A stretch of 64,000 nucleotides of DNA, taken from the NCBI GenBank assembly GCA_024760525.1, contig CP060499.1, forward strand, positions 2,232,001-2,296,000. The letters run 5' to 3'. This document shows, piece after piece, positions 28,333-36,757 of this stretch. The stretch's first letter is position 1, and every line of letters starts with the position of its first letter. Source of the stretch: Nitrospira sp. Lineage in GTDB: Bacteria > Nitrospirota > Nitrospiria > Nitrospirales > Nitrospiraceae. Both the position numbers and the translations under genes were made by a program. The notes beneath the pieces are model-generated. The model saw only the letters and a program-made list of their open reading frames with translations. It did no database searches and had not been told where the DNA came from.

Positions 28333-29358
28333 TCAACCCTTGCTCGATTCAGCCATTGCCACCAGAATTTTTCTCGGTCCCTTGAACGGCGTGCGTCCAT
28401 GCGCCGCCAGCATATTGTCCAGCATCAGCACGTCGCCTTTTTGCCACGGAAACTGGACGGCCTGGCATTGATAGGCGTCCCGAATTTCGTCCAATACAGC
28501 CGTCTCGATCGCAGTTCCGTCTCCATAACAGGCCTGCCGAGGCAGATCCGCCTCACTGACCACGGACAGCAACGCCTCGCGGACGGCCGGCTCTAAATTC
28601 GAGACATGAAACAGATGCGCTTGGTTGAACCACACTGTTTCATTGGTGCGGGGATGGACGGCGACGGCCTGACAGACCTGGCGCGTGCGGAGTTCTCCGT
28701 CCGGCTTCCATTCATAGACGATGCCTGCCACACGGCAGAACCGTTCCACGGCTTGACGGTCCGCGGTGTTGAACACTTTAGTCCAAGGCACGTCGAGTCC
28801 GTTCCCATAGTTGCGCACATACATCACACCCTTCTCGATGAACCGCTCTCGGATGCGGACCGGGATGTGCCGATACACCTCGCGGCTGTCCGCGATCGGC
28901 GTATAGCCGCCTTCCGGCGACGCCTGTGCGCAATAAAACCAGATTTTCATCGGCCATTCGGTGGTGTAGGCTTGTTCGTTGTGCAGGGGAATATGCTGAT
29001 GTGGAGGATATTCCGTCGACGTATAAATCTGATTGTGGACCTGAGACCGGGGTGTCGATCCGAACTCGTAGGAAGCCAGGTCAGGTGAAATCATTCGGAC
29101 GAAGGCTTCGAAGTCAGCCGCCGATTCGATCGGGAATCCTCTGAATAGCAGACCCCCCACGGTCGAAAGATGTGTGCCCACCATCCGCTCTATGGCCTCG
29201 CCGTAGTCTGTCAATGATTGCATCTCCGTGGGATTGACCACGACGGGAAGGAGGGTATCCGAGGTCAAGTAGCTCACGCGGCATGGCAGCTGACCGGTAG
29301 CTTCCTCACAAGCCTCGTCAACGGGCATCGGCGCAATATTGTTATGATCGGCGTGCAT
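28333..29358 (-). CDS. Free-standing SyrP-like Fe(II)/2-oxoglutarate hydroxylase
   Basis: 341 residues of the TauD/TfdA family with the iron-binding HNE (about 126) and a distal His in AHGRTPF (about 319). It is similar throughout to the hydroxylase domain fused to the NRPS encoded at 4972-13866 (shared GDGxxI, FPWxxGDxLMLDNM and GPRKIxVAM blocks). SyrP-family enzymes hydroxylate the beta carbon of carrier-bound aspartate. Two Asp modules occur in this cluster, so this enzyme could serve the one that is not paired with the fused hydroxylase. The ATG has GGAGGAA 5-6 nt upstream. A gap of 102 nt separates it from the phosphopantetheinyl transferase gene upstream. Confidence 0.9.
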   Translation of the reverse strand: MHADHNNIAPMPVDEACEEATGQLPCRVSYLTSDTLLPVVVNPTEMQSLTDYGEAIERMVGTHLSTVGGLLFRGFPIESAADFEAFVRMISPDLASYEFGSTPRSQVHNQIYTSTEYPPHQHIPLHNEQAYTTEWPMKIWFYCAQASPEGGYTPIADSREVYRHIPVRIRERFIEKGVMYVRNYGNGLDVPWTKVFNTADRQAVERFCRVAGIVYEWKPDGELRTRQVCQAVAVHPRTNETVWFNQAHLFHVSNLEPAVREALLSVVSEADLPRQACYGDGTAIETAVLDEIRDAYQCQAVQFPWQKGDVLMLDNMLAAHGRTPFKGPRKILVAMAESSKG

Positions 29359-29460
29359 GATGTTCCTCCATCGCTCCGAGGTTTGGCGATCCGGTCAGCC
29401 GGGCTTCCTCCGAATCCCATCCCCATTGAAAGCACCGCACGCGGGAAGGAATGCCTTCAG

Positions 29461-30156
29461 TCACCAATGCTCCGGAATAATCAGATCCAGGGGAATCGTG
29501 AACATGGCCCAACGATGATCTCTGAGATCGCCGCGAGCCGGTACGGGGGATCGTGTCTCAAACCCATCGGCAACATCGATTCGATCCAGCGGCAATTCCA
29601 ACCCTGCGCCAAGAGCCTTGACGTAGGCTTCCTTCAGCGTCCACCACGAAAAAAATGTTTCGGCCTGTGCCGGTTCAACAAGTGAAGACAGGACAGTCTG
29701 CTCGCGTTCCGAACAGGCATACGACGCAACGTCGTGCCATGAAAATTCCCGATCCCGCCATTCAACATCGACGCCGACTTCGCGATCGCGCGCCAAGGCG
29801 CAGAGAACGAGCGCGCGCGCATGCGAAAGATTGAACCGCAATGCCCTAGGATCGGACGGCAAGCACGGTTTCCCATTGTGTCCCGTCGTCAACCGAACTG
29901 AACCGGGCGATTGGCCGAGATAGCATCCAAGCAAAACCCTCAGGAAGCCATGGGCGTGAACATACCGCCGACGGTCTTCTTCAAACGCAAAGCTCCGTGC
30001 GCGAACCTGTTCGGCTTCGTTGAGCAGGTCGTACAAGACGGATTCCGGCCAATGGTCGCGTACATCGGCACACCACACATGTACATCACCCTCTGATAGA
30101 GTCGATGCCGACGGCCGCATCGATGGAACAAACCTTTCCGTGGGCATGAAGGTCAT
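29461..30156 (-). CDS. Sfp-type 4'-phosphopantetheinyl transferase
   Basis: About 231 residues. It attaches the phosphopantetheine arm to the carrier domains of the NRPS/PKS proteins. Family motifs are present in order: GKPCLP, RFNLSHARAL, GVDVEW (Mg-binding Asp, about 128) and FFSWWTLKEAYVKALG (about 165-180). The frame is open upstream to 30255 inside the thioesterase gene. The ATG at 30156 has GAGGA 7-8 nt upstream and lies 14 nt after the thioesterase stop, so it is the better start. A dedicated activating enzyme in the operon supports co-expression with the megasynthases. Confidence 0.92.
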   Translation of the reverse strand: MTFMPTERFVPSMRPSASTLSEGDVHVWCADVRDHWPESVLYDLLNEAEQVRARSFAFEEDRRRYVHAHGFLRVLLGCYLGQSPGSVRLTTGHNGKPCLPSDPRALRFNLSHARALVLCALARDREVGVDVEWRDREFSWHDVASYACSEREQTVLSSLVEPAQAETFFSWWTLKEAYVKALGAGLELPLDRIDVADGFETRSPVPARGDLRDHRWAMFTIPLDLIIPEHW

Positions 30157-30170
30157 CGGGCTATCCTCTG

Positions 30171-30920
30171 CTACTGAGACAACACTGAAGAAAGCGTTTC
30201 CAGCATCGGTCCTTGAGCGCTCCTCAGGAAAAAATGGTCTCCTTGGAACAGCCATAACTGATATCGTTCCCGTGTGTGCTGCCGCCAGCCTCGCAACATC
30301 AGCGCATCCACATGCACATCGCTCATTCCGCCGAACGAGGTGATGGGACAGCTCAGCGAAGGCTCCTCTCGGTAAAGATACCGGTCACGCAGCGCGAAGT
30401 CCGCTCGAAGCGCGGGAAGCATCATGTGCATCAGTTCCGGATGGTTGAGGACTTCGACCGGAGTACCGTTGAATCGGTACAACCGTTCAAGAAATCCCTC
30501 CTCCGACAGGTCATAGATCTGCTCTGAACACGGAAGATGCGGAGCAGGACAGCCGGATACGAACAGATGAGTTGGTTCGATTCCTCCGCTCCGGCGTAAT
30601 TCACGCGCCAATTCAAAGCTCACCAACGCGCCGATACTGTGACCAAAAAAAGCGAACGGTCGATCCAGGTAGGGTTCCATGGCTTGGCGCAACATCTGCA
30701 CCAGCTGGGGCAAATCGCCGACAGGCGGCTCGGTGATCCTGGCCTCTCGCCCCGGAAGTTGGACGGCACAGACTTCGATATCCGGCAAGAACTCGCTATC
30801 CGCCCAGTTTCGGAACGCGGAAGCTCCCGCACCTGCATACGGGAAACAGAACAACCGCATCCCGGACTCGACAGGACGATGAGTCACGATCCATCGGGAC
30901 GAACGCGAGACCGTCAGCAT
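30171..30920 (-). CDS. Type II thioesterase
   Basis: About 249 residues, the normal length for editing thioesterases of the GrsT/PchC type. The nucleophile elbow GHSIGA (Ser near 96), an Asp in GGMSDVHVD and a His in GDHFFL (about 229) form the alpha/beta-hydrolase triad. It should remove wrong or stalled acyl groups from the carriers. The frame is open up to 31019, but the ATG at 30920 overlaps the MbtH stop by 7 nt and gives a standard-length protein, so the longer start is unlikely. Confidence 0.92.
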   Translation of the reverse strand: MLTVSRSSRWIVTHRPVESGMRLFCFPYAGAGASAFRNWADSEFLPDIEVCAVQLPGREARITEPPVGDLPQLVQMLRQAMEPYLDRPFAFFGHSIGALVSFELARELRRSGGIEPTHLFVSGCPAPHLPCSEQIYDLSEEGFLERLYRFNGTPVEVLNHPELMHMMLPALRADFALRDRYLYREEPSLSCPITSFGGMSDVHVDALMLRGWRQHTRERYQLWLFQGDHFFLRSAQGPMLETLSSVLSQ

Positions 30921-31156
30921 GAAGATGTCGCCTTTTGTGCATTTGTCTGTTCGTCCATCCATTTCCTCAAACTCAACGGACGCATGTCTGTCCATACTTC
31001 TGCGATATGGGCCAAGCATTCGGCCTTGAGCCCGGTTTTCCCCTCGTCCCTCCAGCCCAGCGGATTCTCGCGATAAGATGGCCAGATCGAGTATTGCTCT
31101 TCATGATTCACAACAACCTTGTATACAGTCGTGTCTTCGCGTTCTTCGCTGTTCAT
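30914..31156 (-). CDS. MbtH-like protein
   Basis: 80 residues with the family signature: NHEEQYSIWPSYRENPLGW, a Cys-Leu in the centre, and WTDMRPLSLR near the C terminus. MbtH proteins bind and stabilise NRPS adenylation domains and are often needed for their activity. The ATG has GGAGGAG 6 nt upstream and overlaps the stop of the penicillin-acylase-family gene as ATGA, so the two are translationally coupled. It is the only MbtH gene visible for at least eight A domains. Confidence 0.96.
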   Translation of the reverse strand: MNSEEREDTTVYKVVVNHEEQYSIWPSYRENPLGWRDEGKTGLKAECLAHIAEVWTDMRPLSLRKWMDEQTNAQKATSSC

Positions 31157-33597
31157 CGAATCTCCTCCTGGTGTAGTTGATGTTCCACAGATATCCGTTT
31201 CTGTCCGGCTATCACTTGTGTGGTTCGTGAATGGGGAACCAGCATCAGAGTATGAACCGGAGTTCCGGCTAAGAATGGGAGCGGCATCCCATTACTCCAG
31301 TAAGGTTGCTGATCCCGATAGTGAGGTGAGAGAGGATGCCCGGACTGCCCGCCGGGCATATGGTGAATGCCTTCGTCTTGATGGCCAGGCGACACCACGA
31401 GCCTCTGGCTCGCCCCGAGGCCGTCCTGCATCACACGAATACATTGTCCGCAACCGGATGCAGGTTCGTCCGGCATGTTGAGAATATACCCCAGTCCCGG
31501 CAGCACCCCGCCGAGAGGATGCTCCATCTTCACGCGATTCACCTCTCCCCATGTCAGCTCGCTCGGTGAAACAGAAGGATGCTCCGCTTCCAATTCGCGG
31601 ACACTTTGTTCCACCGCGTTCAGAAGAAATTCCGACCAACTGGAAAAGTGACCGGGATCCGGATTCAGTTCGGGGATTTGGGTCGTCAGAAGATGACGCA
31701 ATGGAGTGTCCAGATCGCCGTCGTAGCTGAATTGCGCATCACGTTCCCGACAAGAGGACAAATACGGAGCGAACACGGAGCGTGAGAGCACTTGACGAAA
31801 GCGGAGGATGAGCGCGAACCCCCGGCTGTCGGCATCGGCCTTCCCGTTCCAAGCTTCGAAGGCATGCCGAGCTTTCACCAGCGGTGGCTTGCCTTGAATC
31901 GCAGCGTCGGTCAACACTTCTTGGGCCAATTCCCTGTAGAACTCATAAAACCGGCTCGTCGAATCCAATTGCAGGTCAAACAGGTCTCGCTCCCGGATGT
32001 TCGTCATCGTCTCCAGTCGCTCCGCGATCCTGAACGCGCGATACCCACCGGCAAAGGAATGACCGATCACATGAGGATAGGAGGCATCCAGCATGCGTTG
32101 ATTGGCACTGACGACAAACCCCGATGGAGGGTCAACAATTTTTGGGAGTACGTCCGGAGACACATATCCCGTCCACCCGGCGCGGCCGTCTGCCCAAGAC
32201 ACACTGACTGATCCGTTGAATCCTCGGCGCACAGGTATCTTGCCCGTGTAGGTCCAGGCGATATGACCGCCGCTGTCGGCGAGAATGACATTACTTGCAG
32301 GACCGCCCGCACGGTTCATCACCGCAATGGCTTCGTCTACTGACCGAACCCTATCCATGTCGACCTGACCGAGATCAACGGCTTCAGGATCGAGTGCCGT
32401 CCAACGAACGGCCATAGGGTTGTCCAGCAATGGATTCTGCGAAACCGGTCCCCAAATGGTATCTTTGATTTCCACCACGGAATCAGAAGCATCCTTTATC
32501 TTGATGATTTCGCGCCGAGTCGTGAAACGTTTCCATCCTCCCGGAGTCTTGTACTCGTTTGAATCGGCAGGATTGAGCTCCAGTCGTACGAGGTCCAGAA
32601 AATCTCCCTCGACGTTCGTCACGCCCCAAGCCACGAGACCGTTGGTGCCTGCGGCGACCACCGGAATGCCGGGCACCGCGACACCGGCGATCTCGAGCTG
32701 GTCGTATCGAAGCTGGACACGGTACCAAATGTTGGGAACGGCCATATCCAAGTGCATGTCATTTGCGAGGAGAGATCGGCCATCCGTCGTCTTGACCCCA
32801 TGGGCTGCCCACCCGTTCGAACCCAATCCACTCCTGCCGAAACGCACCATAGTCGTCCTGCGCGCTTGAATCTGATCGACCGGCTTCCGCAAGGCAGCAA
32901 GCGCTTGCACAGGAATAGATGAACGGACAGAAATATCGGATTTCATCTGCAACAACGCGTCCGTATAAGGATCAGTCTCGGGCACCAGAAACGTGACGAC
33001 TTCGGAAGGCAACGCCTGCTCCATCACGGTCCGCATCCGCTCCTCTTCTTCTACGCCGCTCAGCATCTGGAAAATTCCCAGCAAGATCAGAAGACTGTCC
33101 TCTGCTTTCCAAGGTTCCGGTTCATAGCCGAGGAGCAAGAACTCGAACGGTGGAGTCTTCATCCGAGTCAGATAGTCGTTCACTCCCTCCGTGAAAGCCT
33201 CGAGGACATCTCGTTGATCTTGAGGCAACCGCGCGGCAATAGCCTTTGCCGTCACGTTGAATCCAAACGTACGTTGTTTCAAATCTGCTTCGCGCATCGT
33301 CTCGCCTAAAACCTCTGCCAGCCGTCCTGCACCGGAACGGCGAAGAAGATCCATTTGGAAAAGCCGGTCGCGCGCGGTGACATAGCCAAGCGTGCGGATT
33401 GCGTCTCCTCGCGAACCGGCTGTGATGGTTGGAACGCCATAGGCATCCGACGTGACCGTGACCGGTGCGTGCAGACCGTTCACGCTCATTTCGCCGTCCA
33501 GCATCGGCAACGAGGCCCGAATCGTCATCGCGGCATAGCCTAGACCGAATGCCAGAACGAGACAGACGACGACCAATGAACGAACGACACGCTTCAT
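31153..33597 (-). CDS. Penicillin acylase-family Ntn hydrolase (PvdQ-like role)
   Basis: 814 residues counted from the ATG at 33597, which overlaps the aminotransferase stop as ATGA. The frame is open to 34041, but the extra residues are an Arg/Ser-rich shadow of the aminotransferase gene. A hydrophobic N-terminal segment (about 5-25) looks like a signal peptide or anchor, so the enzyme should act in the periplasm. The precursor would be cut to alpha and beta chains at GLGSNGWA, making Ser near 257 the N-terminal nucleophile. In pyoverdine synthesis PvdQ of this superfamily removes the fatty acid from the exported precursor. The FAAL starter and exporter in the same operon make the same role likely here. 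Other amides as substrate cannot be excluded. Confidence 0.9.
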   Translation of the reverse strand: MKRVVRSLVVVCLVLAFGLGYAAMTIRASLPMLDGEMSVNGLHAPVTVTSDAYGVPTITAGSRGDAIRTLGYVTARDRLFQMDLLRRSGAGRLAEVLGETMREADLKQRTFGFNVTAKAIAARLPQDQRDVLEAFTEGVNDYLTRMKTPPFEFLLLGYEPEPWKAEDSLLILLGIFQMLSGVEEEERMRTVMEQALPSEVVTFLVPETDPYTDALLQMKSDISVRSSIPVQALAALRKPVDQIQARRTTMVRFGRSGLGSNGWAAHGVKTTDGRSLLANDMHLDMAVPNIWYRVQLRYDQLEIAGVAVPGIPVVAAGTNGLVAWGVTNVEGDFLDLVRLELNPADSNEYKTPGGWKRFTTRREIIKIKDASDSVVEIKDTIWGPVSQNPLLDNPMAVRWTALDPEAVDLGQVDMDRVRSVDEAIAVMNRAGGPASNVILADSGGHIAWTYTGKIPVRRGFNGSVSVSWADGRAGWTGYVSPDVLPKIVDPPSGFVVSANQRMLDASYPHVIGHSFAGGYRAFRIAERLETMTNIRERDLFDLQLDSTSRFYEFYRELAQEVLTDAAIQGKPPLVKARHAFEAWNGKADADSRGFALILRFRQVLSRSVFAPYLSSCRERDAQFSYDGDLDTPLRHLLTTQIPELNPDPGHFSSWSEFLLNAVEQSVRELEAEHPSVSPSELTWGEVNRVKMEHPLGGVLPGLGYILNMPDEPASGCGQCIRVMQDGLGASQRLVVSPGHQDEGIHHMPGGQSGHPLSPHYRDQQPYWSNGMPLPFLAGTPVHTLMLVPHSRTTQVIAGQKRISVEHQLHQEEIR

Positions 33598-35000
33598 ACG
33601 CGTGAATCTTGCTCCGCGGCTCGAGCTGCTTCGCAGAAGATCGACGCAATCGTGTCCACTTCCTCGGCTGTGACGATGAGCGGCGACAAAAACCGCACCA
33701 CGCTGCCGTTGCGTCCGCCCAACTCGAGAATCAGACCGCGATTGAGGGCCTGAGACTGAATCTTTCGCGCAAGTTCCGGGGCCGCGGGACAGGATCCTCC
33801 GGCGTCGGGAGGCCCGTCGGCATTGATAATTTCGACACCGATCATCAAACCGCGTCCGCGTACGTCGCCGAAGCTGCGCAGCGATGTCTGAGCATTGCGC
33901 AGATGCGATAGAAGCCGTTCCCCCATGACCTGCGCGTGCTGATCGAGACGATGAGTTCGAACGAATTCGATGGTCGCTGCCCCCGCCGCCATCGCCATCT
34001 GGTTTCCGCGGAAGGTACCGGCATGCGCTCCCGGGAGCCACTGATCCAATTCGGCCCGATACACCACCACGCTCAACGGCAACCCGCCTCCGATCGCCTT
34101 GGACAACACCACCGCATCGGGAATGATCCCGGCACGTTCAAACGCAAACAACGATCCGGTGCGCCCCAATCCCGTTTGAATCTCATCGACGATCAGCGGA
34201 ATGTCGCGCTCTTTGGTAATCCGGCGAATGTCCCGGAGCCAGGCGTCAGGCGAAGGAATCACACCTCCCTCACCCTGAACCACTTCCAAGATCACGCCTG
34301 CTGGTGATACGACACCGCTGTTCGGATCGTCGAGTAACCGTTCAATATACGTGCTGGACAACCGATGTCCCTCTTCACCACCGACGCCGAATGGACAACG
34401 GTAATCGTAGGGGTACGGAAGAAATTGGACATCGGGCATCAGACCCGTGATGGCGGCTTTCGGTGCCAGATGGCCCGTAAGCGCCAACCCGCCGTGCGTC
34501 ATGCCGTGATACGCCCCGTGGAACGACAGAATCGTTCGCCGCCCGGTTGCCGTCTTTACTAATTTGACAGCAGCCTCGACCGCATCCGCTCCGGACGGTC
34601 CGCAAAACTGGATACGCGCATCTTCCGCAAACTCTTTCGGCAATGCACCGAACAGCGCATCGACAAAACGGTCTTTCACCGGCGTCGTCAGATCCAGCGT
34701 CTGGAAGGGTACGCCGTCCCGCAATAATTGCTGGATGGCGTCCAAGACGACCGGATGATTGTGTCCCAACGTCAACGCACCCGCGCCGGCGAGACAATCA
34801 ATGTAGGTCCGGTCATCGGTATCCTGGACATAGATGCCTTTGGCTTTGCTGAGCGCCAACGGCAACCGTCTGGGATAACTGCGGGCATTCGATTCCCGCC
34901 CAGCCTGGCGCTTCAGATATGGGTTGGTTTCTCTTTCCCCCGCCACAGCGTGTGGTGTTGTCGGGAACCTTTTCTTCAGATCATCCACATGAACAGTCAT
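33594..35000 (-). CDS. Diaminobutyrate--2-oxoglutarate aminotransferase (PvdH-like)
   Basis: 468 residues, class III PLP-dependent aminotransferase. Blocks typical of the Dab aminotransferase branch are visible: AGAGALTLGHNHP, FCGPSGADAVEAAVKL, SFHGAYHGMTHG, VDEIQTGLGRTG, VLSKAIGGGLPLS (PLP Lys near 298) and GTFRGNQ. It would form L-2,4-diaminobutyrate from aspartate semialdehyde, as PvdH does for pyoverdine. That matches four A domains here with Dab-like codes. The ATG has GGAAGGAG 7 nt upstream. A 76-nt gap separates it from the exporter gene upstream, and its stop overlaps the acylase start. Confidence 0.9.
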   Translation of the reverse strand: MTVHVDDLKKRFPTTPHAVAGERETNPYLKRQAGRESNARSYPRRLPLALSKAKGIYVQDTDDRTYIDCLAGAGALTLGHNHPVVLDAIQQLLRDGVPFQTLDLTTPVKDRFVDALFGALPKEFAEDARIQFCGPSGADAVEAAVKLVKTATGRRTILSFHGAYHGMTHGGLALTGHLAPKAAITGLMPDVQFLPYPYDYRCPFGVGGEEGHRLSSTYIERLLDDPNSGVVSPAGVILEVVQGEGGVIPSPDAWLRDIRRITKERDIPLIVDEIQTGLGRTGSLFAFERAGIIPDAVVLSKAIGGGLPLSVVVYRAELDQWLPGAHAGTFRGNQMAMAAGAATIEFVRTHRLDQHAQVMGERLLSHLRNAQTSLRSFGDVRGRGLMIGVEIINADGPPDAGGSCPAAPELARKIQSQALNRGLILELGGRNGSVVRFLSPLIVTAEEVDTIASIFCEAARAAEQDSRV

Positions 35001-35076
35001 GACGCGCTCCTTCCTTCACAAGTGCGGCAAGGTCACGGCTATCGAGCCGAGCGCCGCGTGCCGGCAGCAATACCGA

Positions 35077-36744
35077 TTATCGAAATGCGCCCACTCCTTC
35101 CGTCACCGTTGTGATCTTCCCCAAATCCATCCGAAGGCATCGGTCGGCGATCGAGAAGTACTGATCATCATGGGTAATGACCAATGCCGTTTTGCCGCGA
35201 GCCTTCAAATCGGGCAACAGCTCTTCATAGAACACCCGGCGAAACACCGGATCCTGATCGGCCGCCCATTCATCGAACACATAGAATGGCCGGTCTTCGA
35301 GATAGGCCGTCAGCAAGGCCAGGCGCTTGCGTTGCCCCTGTGAAAGCGACTGCGTGGAGAACTCTCCGTCTCTGATCTGAACCTTGTCGCGCAGCTGCAA
35401 CCGGTCCAGGTATTCCTGCGCTTGCCCATCGAGGCCCGCCCTGTTCAAACCGAACAGCGTGTCGAAGAGGTGGTAATCGGAAAAGACGGCGGAGAACAGT
35501 TGACGGTAGTTTTCGCGATTGATCTCGTCGATCGGAATCCCGTCGAGACGAATCGTTCCCGATTCCGGCGCGTAGAGACCCAGCAGGAGCAGGGCGAGGG
35601 TCGTCTTTCCGCTGCCGTTGCCGCCGACCAGAAAGACCAGTTCGCCCGGGGTGAAGTTGAGTTCGATCGGACCGAGATGAAAACTCCCCCCTTCCTGTTC
35701 CCGATAGTATCGGTGCGTGACACCGACCATCTCGAGACGCTTCCACGTGGTGTCGAGAACGGGGCCTCCCGAGTCTTTCTTCGTGATCTGTCCGCTTTCC
35801 TCGACGCGGTCCTGAGCCGAAGCCGTTTCGAGGGACAACCCCAACGCTTCCACTTTCTCCAGCGCGACATCCGCGCGTCCGACACTCGGCAGAGTTTCGA
35901 CGATTTGGGCGAACGGCCCCATCATATAAAGGAGCACGAGCGTCGCTCCCGCGATGGCCTGTGGGGTCAGCGCCAGCCACTCAGGCAGGATAAACAGAGC
36001 GAGTCCGATCACCGCATAGAACAAGAACATGCCCCAGTTCGTGGCAATAGCGTACACCGTCATACCCTTGACGAAGTCCCGCTTGTAGGCCGTTACGGTC
36101 GGGCGGAGAGCGGTGGCGAGAAATGCCTGGCGGCGTTCGCGGTGAAGCTTGAGCTCTTTGATGCCCTCGAGGATCGATTGAAAATGGCGAAACAGGGTGT
36201 CGTTGGTTTCTCGAGCCTGTTTGAACGAGTGGAGGGCCTGCTTTTCCTGCGCTTGGAACGACAGCGCGCCGAAGAGCATGAAGCCGAGGACGATGGCCAG
36301 CACCGGCCAAGAAAGCCACCCGAGATACGCCAGGCATCCGACGACCGTCGCGCCGTTCACACAAATCAACGGAATTTGCACATAGGCCTGAGCGATGACA
36401 TCCGTATCTTCATTAAGCGCAGCCAGCAATCGATGGCGACCAAGTTCCTGCACGTGTCGGAGAGGCGCACGAAGAATCTGTTCACTGAGGTGTACCCGCA
36501 ACTGTGCGATGATGTCTTGGCCTAATCGTGTCAGCACCACCTCCGAAAAGGCCTTCGTGACCACCACGAGCACGACTCCTCCCAGAAAACTCATGCCGAG
36601 CGCCACCGTGCGCTGACTCTCTTCCAGCGCAGAATTGATAAAGGCGATGATGCCCGCGCTTGCCAGGCCGCTGATCAGTCCGGCGACCATGGAGAGCATG
36701 ACCAGTCGCCAGGAATTCCGGTACAAGAAGCGGAGCAAGCTCAT
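35077..36744 (-). CDS. Cyclic peptide/siderophore ABC exporter (PvdE/SyrD type)
   Basis: About 555 residues with membrane and nucleotide-binding domains on one chain, the length of PvdE. The N-terminal half holds about six transmembrane helices. The C-terminal half has Walker A GGNGSGKTT (about 380), signature LSQGQRKR (about 471) and Walker B FYVFDEW (about 492). PvdE moves the acylated pyoverdine precursor to the periplasm, where the acylase acts, so this gene and the acylase form a logical pair. The frame is open to 36915 inside the PKS gene. The ATG at 36744 lies 13 nt after the PKS stop and starts the first helix correctly. Confidence 0.92.
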   Translation of the reverse strand: MSLLRFLYRNSWRLVMLSMVAGLISGLASAGIIAFINSALEESQRTVALGMSFLGGVVLVVVTKAFSEVVLTRLGQDIIAQLRVHLSEQILRAPLRHVQELGRHRLLAALNEDTDVIAQAYVQIPLICVNGATVVGCLAYLGWLSWPVLAIVLGFMLFGALSFQAQEKQALHSFKQARETNDTLFRHFQSILEGIKELKLHRERRQAFLATALRPTVTAYKRDFVKGMTVYAIATNWGMFLFYAVIGLALFILPEWLALTPQAIAGATLVLLYMMGPFAQIVETLPSVGRADVALEKVEALGLSLETASAQDRVEESGQITKKDSGGPVLDTTWKRLEMVGVTHRYYREQEGGSFHLGPIELNFTPGELVFLVGGNGSGKTTLALLLLGLYAPESGTIRLDGIPIDEINRENYRQLFSAVFSDYHLFDTLFGLNRAGLDGQAQEYLDRLQLRDKVQIRDGEFSTQSLSQGQRKRLALLTAYLEDRPFYVFDEWAADQDPVFRRVFYEELLPDLKARGKTALVITHDDQYFSIADRCLRMDLGKITTVTEGVGAFR

Positions 36745-36757
36745 GGTCGCGTGTTCC

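Noticed and set aside
31153..33597. Reading the penicillin-acylase-family gene as beta-lactam resistance
   Set aside because: Context (FAAL starter, exporter, Dab aminotransferase, MbtH) points to maturation of the lipopeptide; no other resistance gene is present.
33598..34041. N-terminal extension of the acylase frame
   Set aside because: It overlaps the aminotransferase gene, is low-complexity Arg/Ser-rich, and the ATG at 33597 is followed directly by a signal segment.
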